Assembly: GCA_026545225.1 (NCBI GenBank)
Contig: CM048852.1
Location: 54,505,146-54,569,145 of the forward strand
DNA from: Cornus controversa
Taxonomy: Eukaryota; Streptophyta; Magnoliopsida; Cornales; Cornaceae
DNA: 64,000 nt
Reading direction: 5' to 3'
Within the stretch, counting starts at the first letter, position 1, and each line of letters begins with the position of its first letter. Below, piece after piece: positions 47,806-58,569 of this stretch. Both the position numbers and the translations under genes were made by a program. The notes beneath the pieces are model-generated. The model searched no databases. It worked only from the letters and a program-made list of their open reading frames with translations, and was not told the DNA's origin.

Positions 47806-50047
47806 CTATTGCGGCGCGCACCATAATTTTGGCGAAAAGTAAAAGTTATAGCAAACACAAAACAACAGGCATTTACAAAAGTATAGTAACAAGTTTGAAA
47901 CCAAAATTTAAAGAAAAATATTTAACATTCATTACTCAATATCCTTAGTTCTTATTGTTGTCAGTGTGCCCAACATCTCTCCACATATTGAAAGTTATAC
48001 TAACTCTCCATTCATTATCATTATCTCGTTGTTACTCGTGTTTGAAAAAAATATTTTCAAAAAATTATAAAAGATAGCTCTCTACAAATAATTTTTTTGT
48101 AACTGAATTTTTAGAAAACAATTTTCATAAAACTTACAACAAAACAATTTTTTTTAATAACTTTCTGGCTTTCATTTATTTGAAACATAAAACTGTTTTT
48201 AAAAAATTGAACAAAAAAATTCTAAATATCTACTTTTGATGTCCCATAAAATATTTTTCATATGAAATTCTTTATAAAAAATTATTTTTCTTTTTATTTT
48301 TTATATTTAAAAGGTGTATAGACATTTGTTTTATTGTATGTATAGCTTATTAAATGAGTAAACATATGAGTATAAATATGTACAAGTGTATGTAAATATT
48401 GTAGTATGTTAAATGGGTATTTATATGAGAGTAAATCCATACAAGTGTATATGCACTAATATATAATAAATTGTAAATTCGTACAACTTTTGAATAAATT
48501 GTTTTCATATTAAAGAAAGTGTGGACTGAGGGTATGGAAAGTACATGCCATCAGTGGACTATTATTTTCAACGACAAGGTAATACCACTCTCACAAATCC
48601 TATTTTTTGTGTGTGTGTCTATATATATATATATATTATTTTAAGAATTGATATCTTTGTTTATAGATCAAAGATTCACTGCACCCTTTGAAATTTGGTT
48701 CTTGGTTTCGATGTTGTGGTACAAATTGAACTATGCACTGAACTAGATTTTGACATTGATGATCTTTGATATATTGATTGTTTTGTTTGTACAATTCGTT
48801 TGGTTTTGTTTGTACTATGACTTTTTAAAAATCCTAATTGAATAGAAAAAGAGAGAATCTGAGAAAAGAGAAAAAAAAAAAAAGTGTACCTTGAAATGAA
48901 AAAATGTTGTTGGTATTGTGCAGAAAAAAAAATCACCAAAATTTGTGGGGGAAAGGTTGGATTTGTTATGGGTTTTGGTATTTATATCTTCCACCCTTAA
49001 ATCCACCACTTAATGAAATCCTTTAAAATTTATAACTTTTTTAATACACCTAGACTTTTTTAAAATCCTAATTGAATACTGACAGATTTATATGGACTCT
49101 TTAAAAGTGTATAAAAGTATGGATTGAATACCATCAGATTTGTATTGACTCTTTAAAAGTATATAAAAGTCTGAATTAAATAGACCCAAATTTAGACTCA
49201 TGTGATTTGCTTTTATTTCAATAATTTATTAACCATGTATATTTATATTATGTGTTTGTGTGTATGTATATATATCTATACTGAAGCCTCATCTTTCCCA
49301 ACAATTGGGCTTTCACTAATAACTTTCAATCACCATGTACAGGTGTCACCCGAAGCAACCAAAATCACAAAATTGTTGTTGTTCTGATGGTAATATATAT
49401 AGAGATTGGCTGTTTAATATCCTTCATTTTCCTTTGCTAATTTCTTTTTTTTATCTTTCTAGGGTTTTCTTCTTTTGGGTTCAATCTCTAATGTGGTGTC
49501 CTGTTGTTTGATCTTTTTGGGAGAGAAAACAATTGTGACACCGAACAGAATCGGTCTTTCACGGTTTGGTTTGATTTTAATTTTTGTGGAACCATTAGAA
49601 CTGATTTGATTTCAAATTATTCTCAAATCAATCCGAACCGAACCTAACTAACCTAACCGTTTAAACCCTAAACTTTGTTCATTCATCAATTTACAAGTAA
49701 ATCAGGATCTTGCATTTTTTCCAATCACTAATATGGTAATGGTAGTTTAGAAGAAACTAAAGATGAATAAATGAATACCAAATTGTGAATAAAAACATGT
49801 AGATGATCTCACATTCGATCATGACTGCAATAGATGACTACCACGTACGTAAAGTTATTGTATCATTAAAGCTATCTAACAAAGCCATGAATACTAGTGA
49901 ATAATTAGTACCACCAGAATTCTGTAAAGCAACCAATTAATTAATTGAGTTAGAAGAACCCCAAATATAAGAGATCATTGGTTATTAATTTTCACTTGCA
50001 TGCATGAGAGTAATTAAAATGATGTCCAATTAATATGTCCATGATAT
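47804..50047. other. Intergenic region left of the large retrotransposon
   Basis: AT-rich, with short microsatellites. Shared segments near 49025-49190 (TTTAAAAGTRTATAAAAGT repeats) look like old MITE debris. 49550-49670 contains GGTTTGGTTTGATTTT and AATCCGAACCGAACC in inverted arrangement, another MITE remnant. No gene seen. Confidence 0.5.
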
Positions 50048-51217
50048 TGTAAATATGGGAAAAAGTTCTGCTAAAAGGAATGACTACCACCAGATTGGAC
50101 TAGGTGAAAGAAGAATTAAGATGAGGTATTAAAGAATCTAAGAATAAATGATAAGGACGTGAGCTGAGTGCTATGTGGGGGAGAGAGAAAACAAGAGTGA
50201 TTAGGAGAAAGAGGGGGCACCAGAATGATCCACATGTCACCACGCCTTGGGTATTTATAGACCTTGGGCGTGGGGCTTATGACAGTTGTCATCCTGCGTG
50301 ACACTTGGTTACGTGTCTCTTCTTTCACCGTCCTTGGTTGTAACCATAAGCCCAGATCCTTGTACCCTTCGCGAGCTTGGTTATACCTGCGAGAGATGCT
50401 ATGATGATGCATGCGTGGAGTCATACTAGCATAACCTTTAGATGTTTATGGCCCAACGAGCCTTTCTCTGAATCCTCCATACCACACTCAACCCACCTTC
50501 CCGTTTGCGATCATGACGCCATATACTTCATTATGACACCATGATCACCCAGACCATACCATAGCTTGTCTCTGTGCCTAAAATGGTCTGTGGGACCCTG
50601 TAGCCTCACACTAATTCCCGTTCCTCAATGCTAGAAGTAACGTCGCGATAAATTACTTTTCATATTGAAAAGAGGAATTAATAGTCTTCTACATAGCCCC
50701 TGCTACAAAGACAACCACTCAGAATTGTGAGCTAACAAGTCACACAATGACCCATTCATCCATTGTTCCTTGTAACCTTTGAGAGTATACCATAATTGTT
50801 AGTTTTGAGGTATTTTTATAGAAACATGCTCTTCTTGGAGTTGGTCCCGAATAAACACCATCCAATTACTAATCATAACATACCCTGTGTACCTGTTCAT
50901 TCACCAGTCCTTATAGGCATTGAAGGTTCCTTTCCGCATAAATGTCCCTACTCGGGAAGGGGTGTCCCTGCGCAGGGAAGGGCTGCCCGCGCATGGGTTA
51001 ACCTCACGGGTGCACCTTCCCCACGAGATTAACCCATGTGTGGGAAAGATGGCCCCGCATATGGGTCTCCGACGAGGGTGGTTTTTCTCCGCGTGCTCAA
51101 CCAATTCACGAGTAGACTTTAGTCGTGAGCACCAATCTTTCCTTCTGTCTTTCTTCTTTCCAAACATACCCTTAGTTTGTCATCCTTGTTTTTTTTCTTA
51201 CTTCACCTTTATTTATA
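50048..51217 (-). repeat. 3' LTR of the Tat-type element
   Basis: Starts TGTAAATATGG on the plus strand, and its far end reads TTTATTTATA, where the partner LTR has TTTATTTACA. 1170 bp, against 1222 bp for the other LTR. The difference includes about 30 bp missing near 50888 and a shorter GC-rich block of CGCGGGGAGGGGTGTCC type. A matching open frame in both LTRs is not considered coding. Confidence 0.93.
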
Positions 51218-51613
51218 TTTTGCCATTTGCAAACAATGTTTTTTCATGAAGCGTTGTTTGAAACATTTTCTTCCTCTTTCTTATAGCTGTATCGAACTAT
51301 TCTTTTATCACAAAGCACCTTCTTACTTAAAGTGCTTGCTTTAAAGCCCACAATCCCTATGCAGGTAGGGTGCCATTTGCGACTGGCCCAGGCGTCTATT
51401 CGGTTCCTTTGTAACCGTTCACGTCATTTCGGTTCCCACGCCCCAACTTTTATATAGTCTTCTATGCACAGTATTCCACTTGCGTTTCTTTACTGCATCC
51501 TCATTTCCTTTTTATCTTTGCCTTTGCTTCTTTTTCTTCCTTTTTACTTAGTCATCAATCTTAAGTGTCCTATCATAACAAAGAAAAAACAAATGACGTT
51601 GGCCAACGGAACA

Positions 51614-51924
51614 TGTAACGCCCCACCCTATCCCGACACAATATTGTCCGCTTTTGGTTCCCCCGGACCAGAGACTTCCCAGGGGGTCACCCATCCTGGT
51701 ACTACTCCCAACTAAGCACGCTTAACTGTGGAGTTCTGGTGGGTTCACAACCATCACGGCTTTAAAACGCGTTGTGTCATAGAAGGGTAATAAACATACA
51801 TATAATACTTCCCCATTCCACACCCAGGCGATGTGGGATTGAGCACCCTGTAGCCTGCCAGTGTGGTAGCTCGCCCAGTGTCTCGCACCCGCCCACATCA
51901 CACCCGCCCACAAGGGTCACCACA
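51614..51924 (-). repeat. Cassandra 3' LTR
   Basis: 311 bp, TGTAACGCC to CACCACA on the plus strand. It contains an 18-bp segment (around 51878-51895, AGTGTCTCGCACCCGCCC region) absent from the partner. The 5S-like block is at 51673-51746. Confidence 0.92.
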
Positions 51925-51993
51925 ATCCACCCCCCTAGGAGGCCCGACGTCCCCGTCGGCACACTTTCGGCTGGGTCAGGCTCTGATACCATT

Positions 51994-52286
51994 TGTAACG
52001 CCCCACCCTATCCCGACACAATATTGTCCGCTTTTGGTTCCCCCGGACCAGAGACTTCCCAGGGGGTCACCCATCCTGGTACTACTCCCAGCTAAGCACG
52101 CTTAACTGTGGAGTTCTGGTGGGTTCACAACCATCACGGCTTTAAAACACGTTGTGTCATAGAAGGGTGATAAACATACATATAATACTTCTCCATTCCA
52201 CACCCAAGCGATGTGGGATTGAGCACCCTGTAGCCTGCCAGTGTGGTAGCTCGCCCACATCACACCTGCCCACAAGGGTCACCACA
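51994..52286 (-). repeat. Cassandra 5' LTR
   Basis: 293 bp, with only a handful of substitutions plus one 18-bp indel against the other LTR. The 5S-like block is at 52053-52126. The near-identity implies a more recent insertion than that of the surrounding Tat element. Confidence 0.92.
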
Positions 52287-53262
52287 GAACAATTCCCCAA
52301 GTTCCTCCTCCTAACGAGTGGAGTAAAACACCCTTTTTTGAAGAGAAGTATGATCACTTCTAGAGTTTCATGGAGGAGTTTATACCTGACATGGAGGTGT
52401 TCGACGATCTTGTGATACTTAACACAGACGATATCATAGAGAATTTTGTCGTTGTTCCAGAATCCGTTCCTCGTCTTCGGCTAGAGCGAGGAGATTATCC
52501 TTCCAATTTCACCAAGTATGAATCTCATATGGGTGCGACTACAGACTGGACTGAATGGTCGCGCTACATCCTCAGAGTTCCTGAGTACTGTGAAATTCTT
52601 CAAGGGACCAAGGTCTTTTAATCTGTTAAACTTTTTTCTGAACTTTCTGTTAAATGGAACACGGAAGAACTTACATCTTTCATTTCGCAATGGAGTTCAG
52701 TGCACCATACCTTTATGACTTATTGGGGGGAATTTACCCCTACCTTAGAAGATATGAAGGTAATTTTTAGACTTCTCATTCTATGCTCCGGAGAGATTAC
52801 TGCTCCCATAGCTTCGCCGGAGTTTTGTCCCTCCGCGACTTTTTAGAGGCTTTTGTGGATAAGGCCATGCACTTGGACACTATCTTCAAAGCTTCTAAAA
52901 AATTGGAGACTCAATCCATATGTGAACTTGTCCCCTCATGATTGCGGGTATCACTTTGAGTACCAATTCTCTAACTTTAAATTCTCGCAGACATATCTTC
53001 TGATCATAATGATGTTACTAACTTGCTAAATAAGTTTCATGATGGTTTTAGGCCTCATCTACGCTTCTCCTTACCAATCTTATTGTATCAACTTAAAGCT
53101 CTACGGGGAAAACTGCCTCCGTGCCATACCAACGCGTAGGGTGTTTCACCTGTAGAATTCTTCCGTGTAATTCTGTATGCCTATAATGTTATTGGCAGTT
53201 GTTCGACCCATTTTTTTTAATTTTCGTGCACCAGTTGACTTAGAATCCAAATGAGTATTTTG

Positions 53263-54215
53263 TTACTGGCCTCTGCTTATCCATTCCCCTTTGGTTAGGT
53301 AGTAAGACATCGACCTATGATGGGACACTGTGTATTTGCACAACAGTTCTCTGATCGTTGAGTTAACGAATGATGTGCCATTATCTGAGAAAAGTACCTT
53401 TGGTATTCCGAACCGACATATGATGTTTTCTTTCATGAACCTTGCCACATTAATTGTCGCTGTCTTTTTCAATATAACAGTTTCTACCCATTTTTAGAAT
53501 AATTATGTAGCTACTAGAAGCCACGTATACCCTCGTGATGTCGGAGTAATTGGTCCAACAATGTCCAATGCCCAAGTGTGAAACGACCATGGAATTATCA
53601 GACTGTGCAGGCTCGTTGCAGGGGTATTTATCATGGAACCATGGATTTGGCAAACATGGCACTTTTGAGTGTGATCCAATGAGTCTTTCTCCATGGTGGG
53701 CCAGCAATACTCGCCGCGACCAATAGAAGGAAGAGTTTGCGTCCCTCTTGATGTCCCATGTCATGCGTTTTCCTTAGGACCTCCTGGGCTTCTTCTTCCT
53801 TCAAACATTTTAAAGGTCTCCCGTTAAACCTTTTTCGGTACAACACCCCATTTTCTTCGAAGAATCTTTTGGCTCTTCTCTGTAAATGGAAAGCTTCCTT
53901 TCTGTCTCTAGGTAGAATTTGTTTTTGCAGGAATTTCACATATTGTTCTCTCCAGTCTAATATCTCAGCAAAATTTGCTTTGACAGGAACAGTGGGTTGT
54001 TGACAGCCTGAACGTGTCTTTTGTGTCTTTATTGCTTCTTCTTTCATTGTTGGCCAAAAGTACCCCTGTCTTTGTATTCTATGGTATAAACTGAGATCTG
54101 TTAACTCACAAGAAGCCTCATGTACTTTGGACAATATCCCTTTAGGCTCTTTTGGTCCGAGACATCTCGATAATACTCCATCTGGCCCGCGGTGATAGAG
54201 TCTTTCTCCGACCAA
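53263..54215 (-). pseudogene. Retrotransposon integrase with duplicated zinc-binding region
   Basis: Two HHCC-like leaders occur in order: LYHRGPDGVLSRCL ... IQRQGYFWPTMKEEA (54200-54040) and LYRKRFNGRPLKCL ... KCHVCQIHG (53890-53640). The core then shows FHTWALDIVGPI (first catalytic Asp) and FGIPKVLFSDNGTSFVN (second Asp). The frame shifts after GHQEGRKLF near 53730, and again near 53500. The region holding the last catalytic Glu is cut off by the end of homology near 53260. Confidence 0.85.
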
Positions 54216-54423
54216 CTGATACTATTTTTCCAGTGCTATGTCTCGAGCCCCATTTGGTTGTTTGAGTTTTTCTATAATTGTCTTTCTCCAAGCACCTTCT
54301 TCTTCTCTTGTTTGGTCATCAACTACTGTCGCAGGCTGATTTCATCGAAACAAGTTTATTGTTGTCATATTTTTCATTAATTCCAATTAGGATCCTAAGG
54401 TGGCCAATACGTCAAACCTCTTG

Positions 54424-54780
54424 TTACCTGCCCGGGGTTTGTGCTCGAACCATATGCACTGAAATTTTTTTTATCATATTTTGTATAATGGCCCAATATA
54501 TGGCTAAGCGTGGTTCTTTTAACACATACTCTCCCTTGATTTGTTTGATTATCCAATTAGAATCACCATATACCCTTAAACTCTGTATTCCCGCCAACAG
54601 ACTTGCTGAAAAACCTAAGATCAAAGCTTCATATTCAACCATATTGTTAGTACAAAGGTAATCTAATATGTATGACATTACAACGTCTTCCTTTGTCCTT
54701 TCGTTAGTCAAGATCATTTTCTTCTAATGAAACCTCATTGCAGCTACTGACATCAGGGATGCCCATGGGCTCTGATTCCC
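54424..54780 (-). pseudogene. Second, archaeal-type RNase H of the Tat/Ogre lineage
   Basis: NNMVEYEALILGFSASLLAG and LRVYGDSNWIIKQIKGEY are the N(N/I)xAEYEAL and GDSxLVIxQxxGE motifs of archaeal-type RNase H, located between the first RNase H and integrase. It is open in 54424-54717. The usual Ala before EYEAL is Val, and the first catalytic Asp region upstream is not clear. Confidence 0.85.
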
Positions 54781-54781
54781 C

Positions 54782-55336
54782 TCATGGGAACATGGCCAAC
54801 AGATCAGCGAGGGCTTGACTCTTTATCACTTTGGGGTTGGAGCATATGATATGATATTCAGATAGAGCCAGTAACCAGTGAGCCAATTTTTCTGAGAGCA
54901 GCGGTTTCGACAACAAATACCTGATTAGGTCGCATCTTGTGATTAACTCAACGGGATGCGCCAGTAAATAATGTCTGAATTTTTGTGCTGCGAAAATCAA
55001 AGATAAACAGTGTCTTTCTATTGGCGTATAACGCGTCTCGGCCCCCCGAAGTACCTTGCTAATGTAATATACTGGCCTTTCCTTCTGTTCTTGTTCCTGA
55101 GCCCATAGAGCACTGACAGATTTTTCTGTAGAGGTTAAGTATAAGATCAACCCCTTCCCTGGTGTTGGGGCTGTCATCGTCTGTAGAGATGTAAGGATTG
55201 CTTTTATTTTTTCAAATGCCACCTGGTGCTCAACACTCCACTCGTAAGAAAGTTTGTCTTTCATTTGAGGAATTAAGGTATGGGTGACCTTCGCGAGTGC
55301 TGGAATAAATATTCTTAAGTGTGATACTTTTTCCAT
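54782..55336 (-). pseudogene. Retrotransposon RNase H (first, gypsy type)
   Basis: Continues from the RT connection region. RPVYYISKVLRGAETRYTPIE is the standard gypsy RNase H motif, followed by LIFAAQKFRHYLLAHPVELIT. Uninterrupted over 184 residues. Confidence 0.9.
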
Positions 55337-55436
55337 AAACCCTTTTAATAGCTTCCTGGCCGTGGCGGGTCCATTTCGATAATGGCTTTTGCTTTAGTAA
55401 GGTCTAGATCGATGCCCTGCTTGTAAACCATACATC

Positions 55437-56144
55437 CTAGAAAATTTCTTGTTGAACACCAAAAACAAATTTCATTTGGTTCATCTTTAGACTATATTCG
55501 CGACTACAGCGAAGAACCTTTTCCAAATCCTGCATGTGATCGGTGCCCTTCTTTGATTTAATCACTAAGTCATCCACATAATCTTCTACCCCATGGTGGA
55601 TTATATCATGAAAAATTGCGATCATAACCCGTTGGTAGGTAACACCTGCATTTTTTAATCCAAATGGGATGACTGTGTAGTGGAAATTTCCTAATGGTGT
55701 CCGAAAAGCTATCATTTTTGTATCTTCGAGGGCCATTTTTATCTGGTTATATCCACTGAACCCATCCATCAAAGAAAATAATTCATGACCCGCTGTGGCA
55801 TCCACCATTGTGTTGATGTTTGGGATAGGGAACTCATCTTTTGGGCAAGCTTTGTTGAGATCCCAATAGTTGACACATATCCAAATTTGACCATTTTTCT
55901 TTTATACTAGCACAATGTTGGCAAACCATGTGGGATGCTGCGTTGGTTTTATGAATCCTGCATTGAGCAACTTTTGAATTTCTTCTTTAATCCGTATCTC
56001 CACATCTGGTCGGTAAACCTTTTGTTTCTGCTTGACGGGTGTTGCGGAATGAAGTACATTGAGTTGATGAGTGACCAGATTCAAATTGAGATCGGGCATT
56101 TGATCATATGCCCATGCAAATATATCTTGATAACTTTTTAGCAA
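55437..56144 (-). pseudogene. Retrotransposon reverse transcriptase
   Basis: Contains FAWAYDQMPDL, then KEEIQKLLNAGFI, LNKACPKDEFP and FSLMDGFSGYNQI, and the catalytic YVDD in VEDYVDDLVIKS. The frame is interrupted near 55902 by a stop and reopens at 55808. The domain is otherwise complete. Confidence 0.92.
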
Positions 56145-56559
56145 TTATATCATGGTAGTTTTGAGATCCGGCTCAAGATTTCTGTTTATTAATGTTGGTC
56201 GTGGGGAGGTCTCATCTCCAAGGTCTATTTCTTCCAACCCTTCTTCTACCACGAAACTTGCAGCATCTTTACATAGGAGCACATCATTATTGGGAGTATC
56301 AATAGTATCAGGGCAAAGGTTTTGGGTTGTGACCTTGCCCCCGTCCTCCGTCATAATTTGTATATAATTCTTTTGTCCGCCATTTTTACCTTAGTCCAAC
56401 TCACTTCCTTTTCCACGGGTCTTTTGGAAATTGATTTTACTTGTAAGCTTTCCCACTTTGGGAACGGATGGCGTGGCTCTCATCATTGTCTTTCTCATCT
56501 CCATATTCATTATAAAAGATTGCATCAAAAAAGTCGGAGGACAAAAAGGGTCTCTGGAA

Positions 56560-56900
56560 ACCCAGAGAGTCATAGTACCCTTCCCCTAATTGGCTTTCAT
56601 CACCTAGTGATAAGAGGACGGGACAACCCCGTACGCGTGCATCCAGGGTCTACCCAGCAGCAATTGATACGATGGCTCCCCTTTTATGACATGAAACTTG
56701 GTGGGAGCCCTGATCCTTCTTACTTTTAGATCTACTGTTACGTATCCAACTGTAGCTTGTTGTTCACCATTGAAAGTCGTGACATTTATAGGCTGTTGCA
56801 CTATTTTTGTTTCAGGGAATTGTATTGCTTTTAAAGTGGCCAGTGGTATGATATTTACCGAAGCACTGCTATCGAGAAAAGCTCTTCCAAATCCCGACCA
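56560..56900 (-). pseudogene. Retrotransposon aspartic protease
   Basis: LDSSASVNIIP at about 56850-56885 takes the place of the retropepsin active-site DSGAS motif. The Gly is Ser here, which may be inactivating. YQLLLGRPWMH at about 56640-56670 is the conserved second motif of gypsy proteases. Confidence 0.8.
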
Positions 56901-57313
56901 TTGACTGTTGCTAGTACGTACAAAGGTCGATTGTGAGGGAAAGGGACCTATTTATCTGTTATCGAAAAGACAATCTCCCTTTGCTTGCTTGTTTCTTGTT
57001 TAGATGGTTCATTGTATACATGAGCAAAAGCTGCCACAGTTTGATTTATTATAAATTCCTTGATTTGCTCCAAGATCGAGAGAGTATTGAAAAAGCAGTG
57101 TATATGACCATTTGAATCTGCATCTGTGGTTTGGTATTTTTCTTCATCCATTAGATCAGTCACACTGATGGTTGTTGCATGTTACGGGAATGGATTGTTG
57201 ATAACATTGTTTCCAGTAAAATCTATGCTTTTCTCAGCGATCTTTTTATGTATTATACCCCTTAATGCCCAACAATCTGTCAGGCAGTGTCGAACAGATC
57301 GGTGAAATGAACA

Positions 57314-58150
57314 CTAATTTGGTTTTGCTTTTTCCTCTTTACTTGAAAATTTTTCCATCGCGGGCAAAGTAACGACCCCATCTTTGATCCACTGGGCTAG
57401 TAATGATGCTACCTCTTTAAGGCCAAATGGAAGAGGCGTCGGTTCTGGACGTCGAACTCTCCCTGTACTGTTATGTTGCTGATTTTGAGTTGCCGCGATC
57501 GTAGCCCTTTGCGGGAGGATGTTTCCCTTGGCGGGTGGTGAAATAATCTCTCCCAAACGTCGACCACTATTCATTAGGGCAGAGAAGGTTTTGATCTCGT
57601 GATTGACTAAATGTTCACGATATTCTCTTAACATACCATCCACACATATTTTTATCAACTGCTCTTCTGAAGTGGGCTCGAAACACTCCAACAATGTCTC
57701 GCAAAAACGTTTCACATACGTGACCACCTCCTCGCCCAACCTTTGTTTGTGCCGAGTTAAGGACAAAATTGTGACCCGTTCCTTAGTGGTGAAAAACTTT
57801 TCATAGAACTTGGCCAATATCTCGGCCCAAGTCAGCACGGTTCTTGGCAGTAAATTCATGTACCATGTATAAGCTCTTCTTGTGAGAGATTTTGAGAACT
57901 CCCTGAGTTTAAGATGCTCATTATTTCAGTAGGCACCCAATGTATCCACGAATCGCGCGATATGTTCCCTCGTGTCTCCTTCCTTGCCATCGAACTGCTT
58001 AAATTTTGGGGGGGATATATTCTTCCAGGTATAGTAACAGTAATATGACAGGGCTATAAGGCGGAGAGACCTCGATATCAACCGTTGCATTTTTCTTTGA
58101 ATTAAGAATAACCTGTAATTGTTCGATGGTCACGAATGCAGTAGTATTGT
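57314..58150 (-). pseudogene. Retrotransposon gag
   Basis: Broken gag frame. KQFDGKEGDTREHI and FVDTLGAY, followed by LREFSKSLTRRAYTWY, give the plant gypsy gag core. An in-frame TGA interrupts it after GAY (near 57925), and a run of C residues near 58010 shifts the frame upstream. The longest intact piece is 57314-57859, with WAEILAKFYEKFF and LGEEVVTYVKRF. Confidence 0.85.
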
Positions 58151-58549
58151 GCTGGATATCCTCATTAGGTTCTGTCAATTTTCTGGCAGGATCTCCTACT
58201 GCACAAGGAGCTGTTTCCTGAGGTGATTGTCTACGATCGAAGACAGACGGTCAATCTACTCCTGGAGTAGGCTTTTAAGTTTTCAGGAATTGTAGGATCT
58301 GTACGTATGTCTCTTAGATATTTGCCAAGACTTGGAGGACCATTAGAGAAATATTATCCTGAGATTGGGGCGGTGCCATAGTTACTGGTGGATTTTGCCT
58401 TCTCTATACTTTTGTGATGTTGTTAAGGAATGATTGTATTGACAGGATTTGTCGACTCTAGAATTTGATCAGGTATCTAAGAAGTTGATGCAACTTGCTT
58501 CCCTTTTTTACTTAACATTCCTCTGACCAGCCATGTGAAAGGCAATCCT

Positions 58550-58567
58550 TCCCCAATGGAGTCGCCA
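58550..58567 (-). other. Candidate primer-binding site of the Tat-type element
   Basis: On the minus strand TGGCGACTCCATTGGGGA begins 2 nt inside the 5' LTR. Its TGG start fits pairing with a tRNA 3' CCA. I do not assign the tRNA with confidence; tRNA-Arg is known for Ogre elements. Confidence 0.65.
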
Positions 58568-58569
58568 AT

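Larger units (their letters stand above)
51614..52286 (-). mobile_element. Cassandra TRIM retrotransposon nested in the Tat element
   Basis: 673 bp: LTR 51614-51924, a 69-bp internal region, and LTR 51994-52286. Flanked by the duplication GAACA (51609-51613 and 52287-52291). The internal region holds, on the minus strand, a Met-tRNA primer-binding site TGGTATCAGAGCC (51979-51991), 2 nt from the LTR, and a G-rich polypurine tract next to the other LTR (about 51927-51936). Each LTR contains a 5S rRNA-like segment, the hallmark of Cassandra. Non-coding; it needs enzymes from another element. Confidence 0.95.
51593..53220 (+). pseudogene. Antisense plant-mobile-domain-like frame of the Tat element, split by Cassandra
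   Basis: The plus strand opposes pol and lies between integrase and the 3' LTR. An ATG at 51593 opens six codons that end in the left target duplication of Cassandra (51609-51613). The frame resumes in phase after the right duplication (52287-52291) and runs, with stops such as TAG near 52362 and TAA near 52619, through FMEEFIPDMEVF, WSRYILRVPEYCEIL, KWNTEELTSFISQW and TYWGEFTPTLEDM. The WGEFTPTLEDM motif and its surroundings match the plant mobile domain (aminotransferase-like) family. Extra sense or antisense frames at this position are known in Tat-lineage elements. Non-functional here. Confidence 0.7.

Noticed and set aside
47452..47948. Several open frames over (TA)n tracts
   Set aside because: They are runs of Tyr-Ile codons produced by the microsatellite.
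50116..50424. Open frame of about 100 codons in the LTR, repeated at 58609-58947
   Set aside because: Its presence in both LTRs only reflects LTR duplication; the composition is not protein-like and no family is recognised.
51218..51300. Polypurine tract of the Tat-type element next to its 3' LTR
   Set aside because: No clear purine run touches the LTR edge at 51217; a pyrimidine-rich plus-strand stretch at about 51268-51285 is 50 bp away, too far to call.
51673..51746. 5S rRNA gene
   Set aside because: The 5S-like segment is partial, occurs once in each of two direct LTRs, and sits beside a Met-tRNA primer-binding site, so it belongs to Cassandra.
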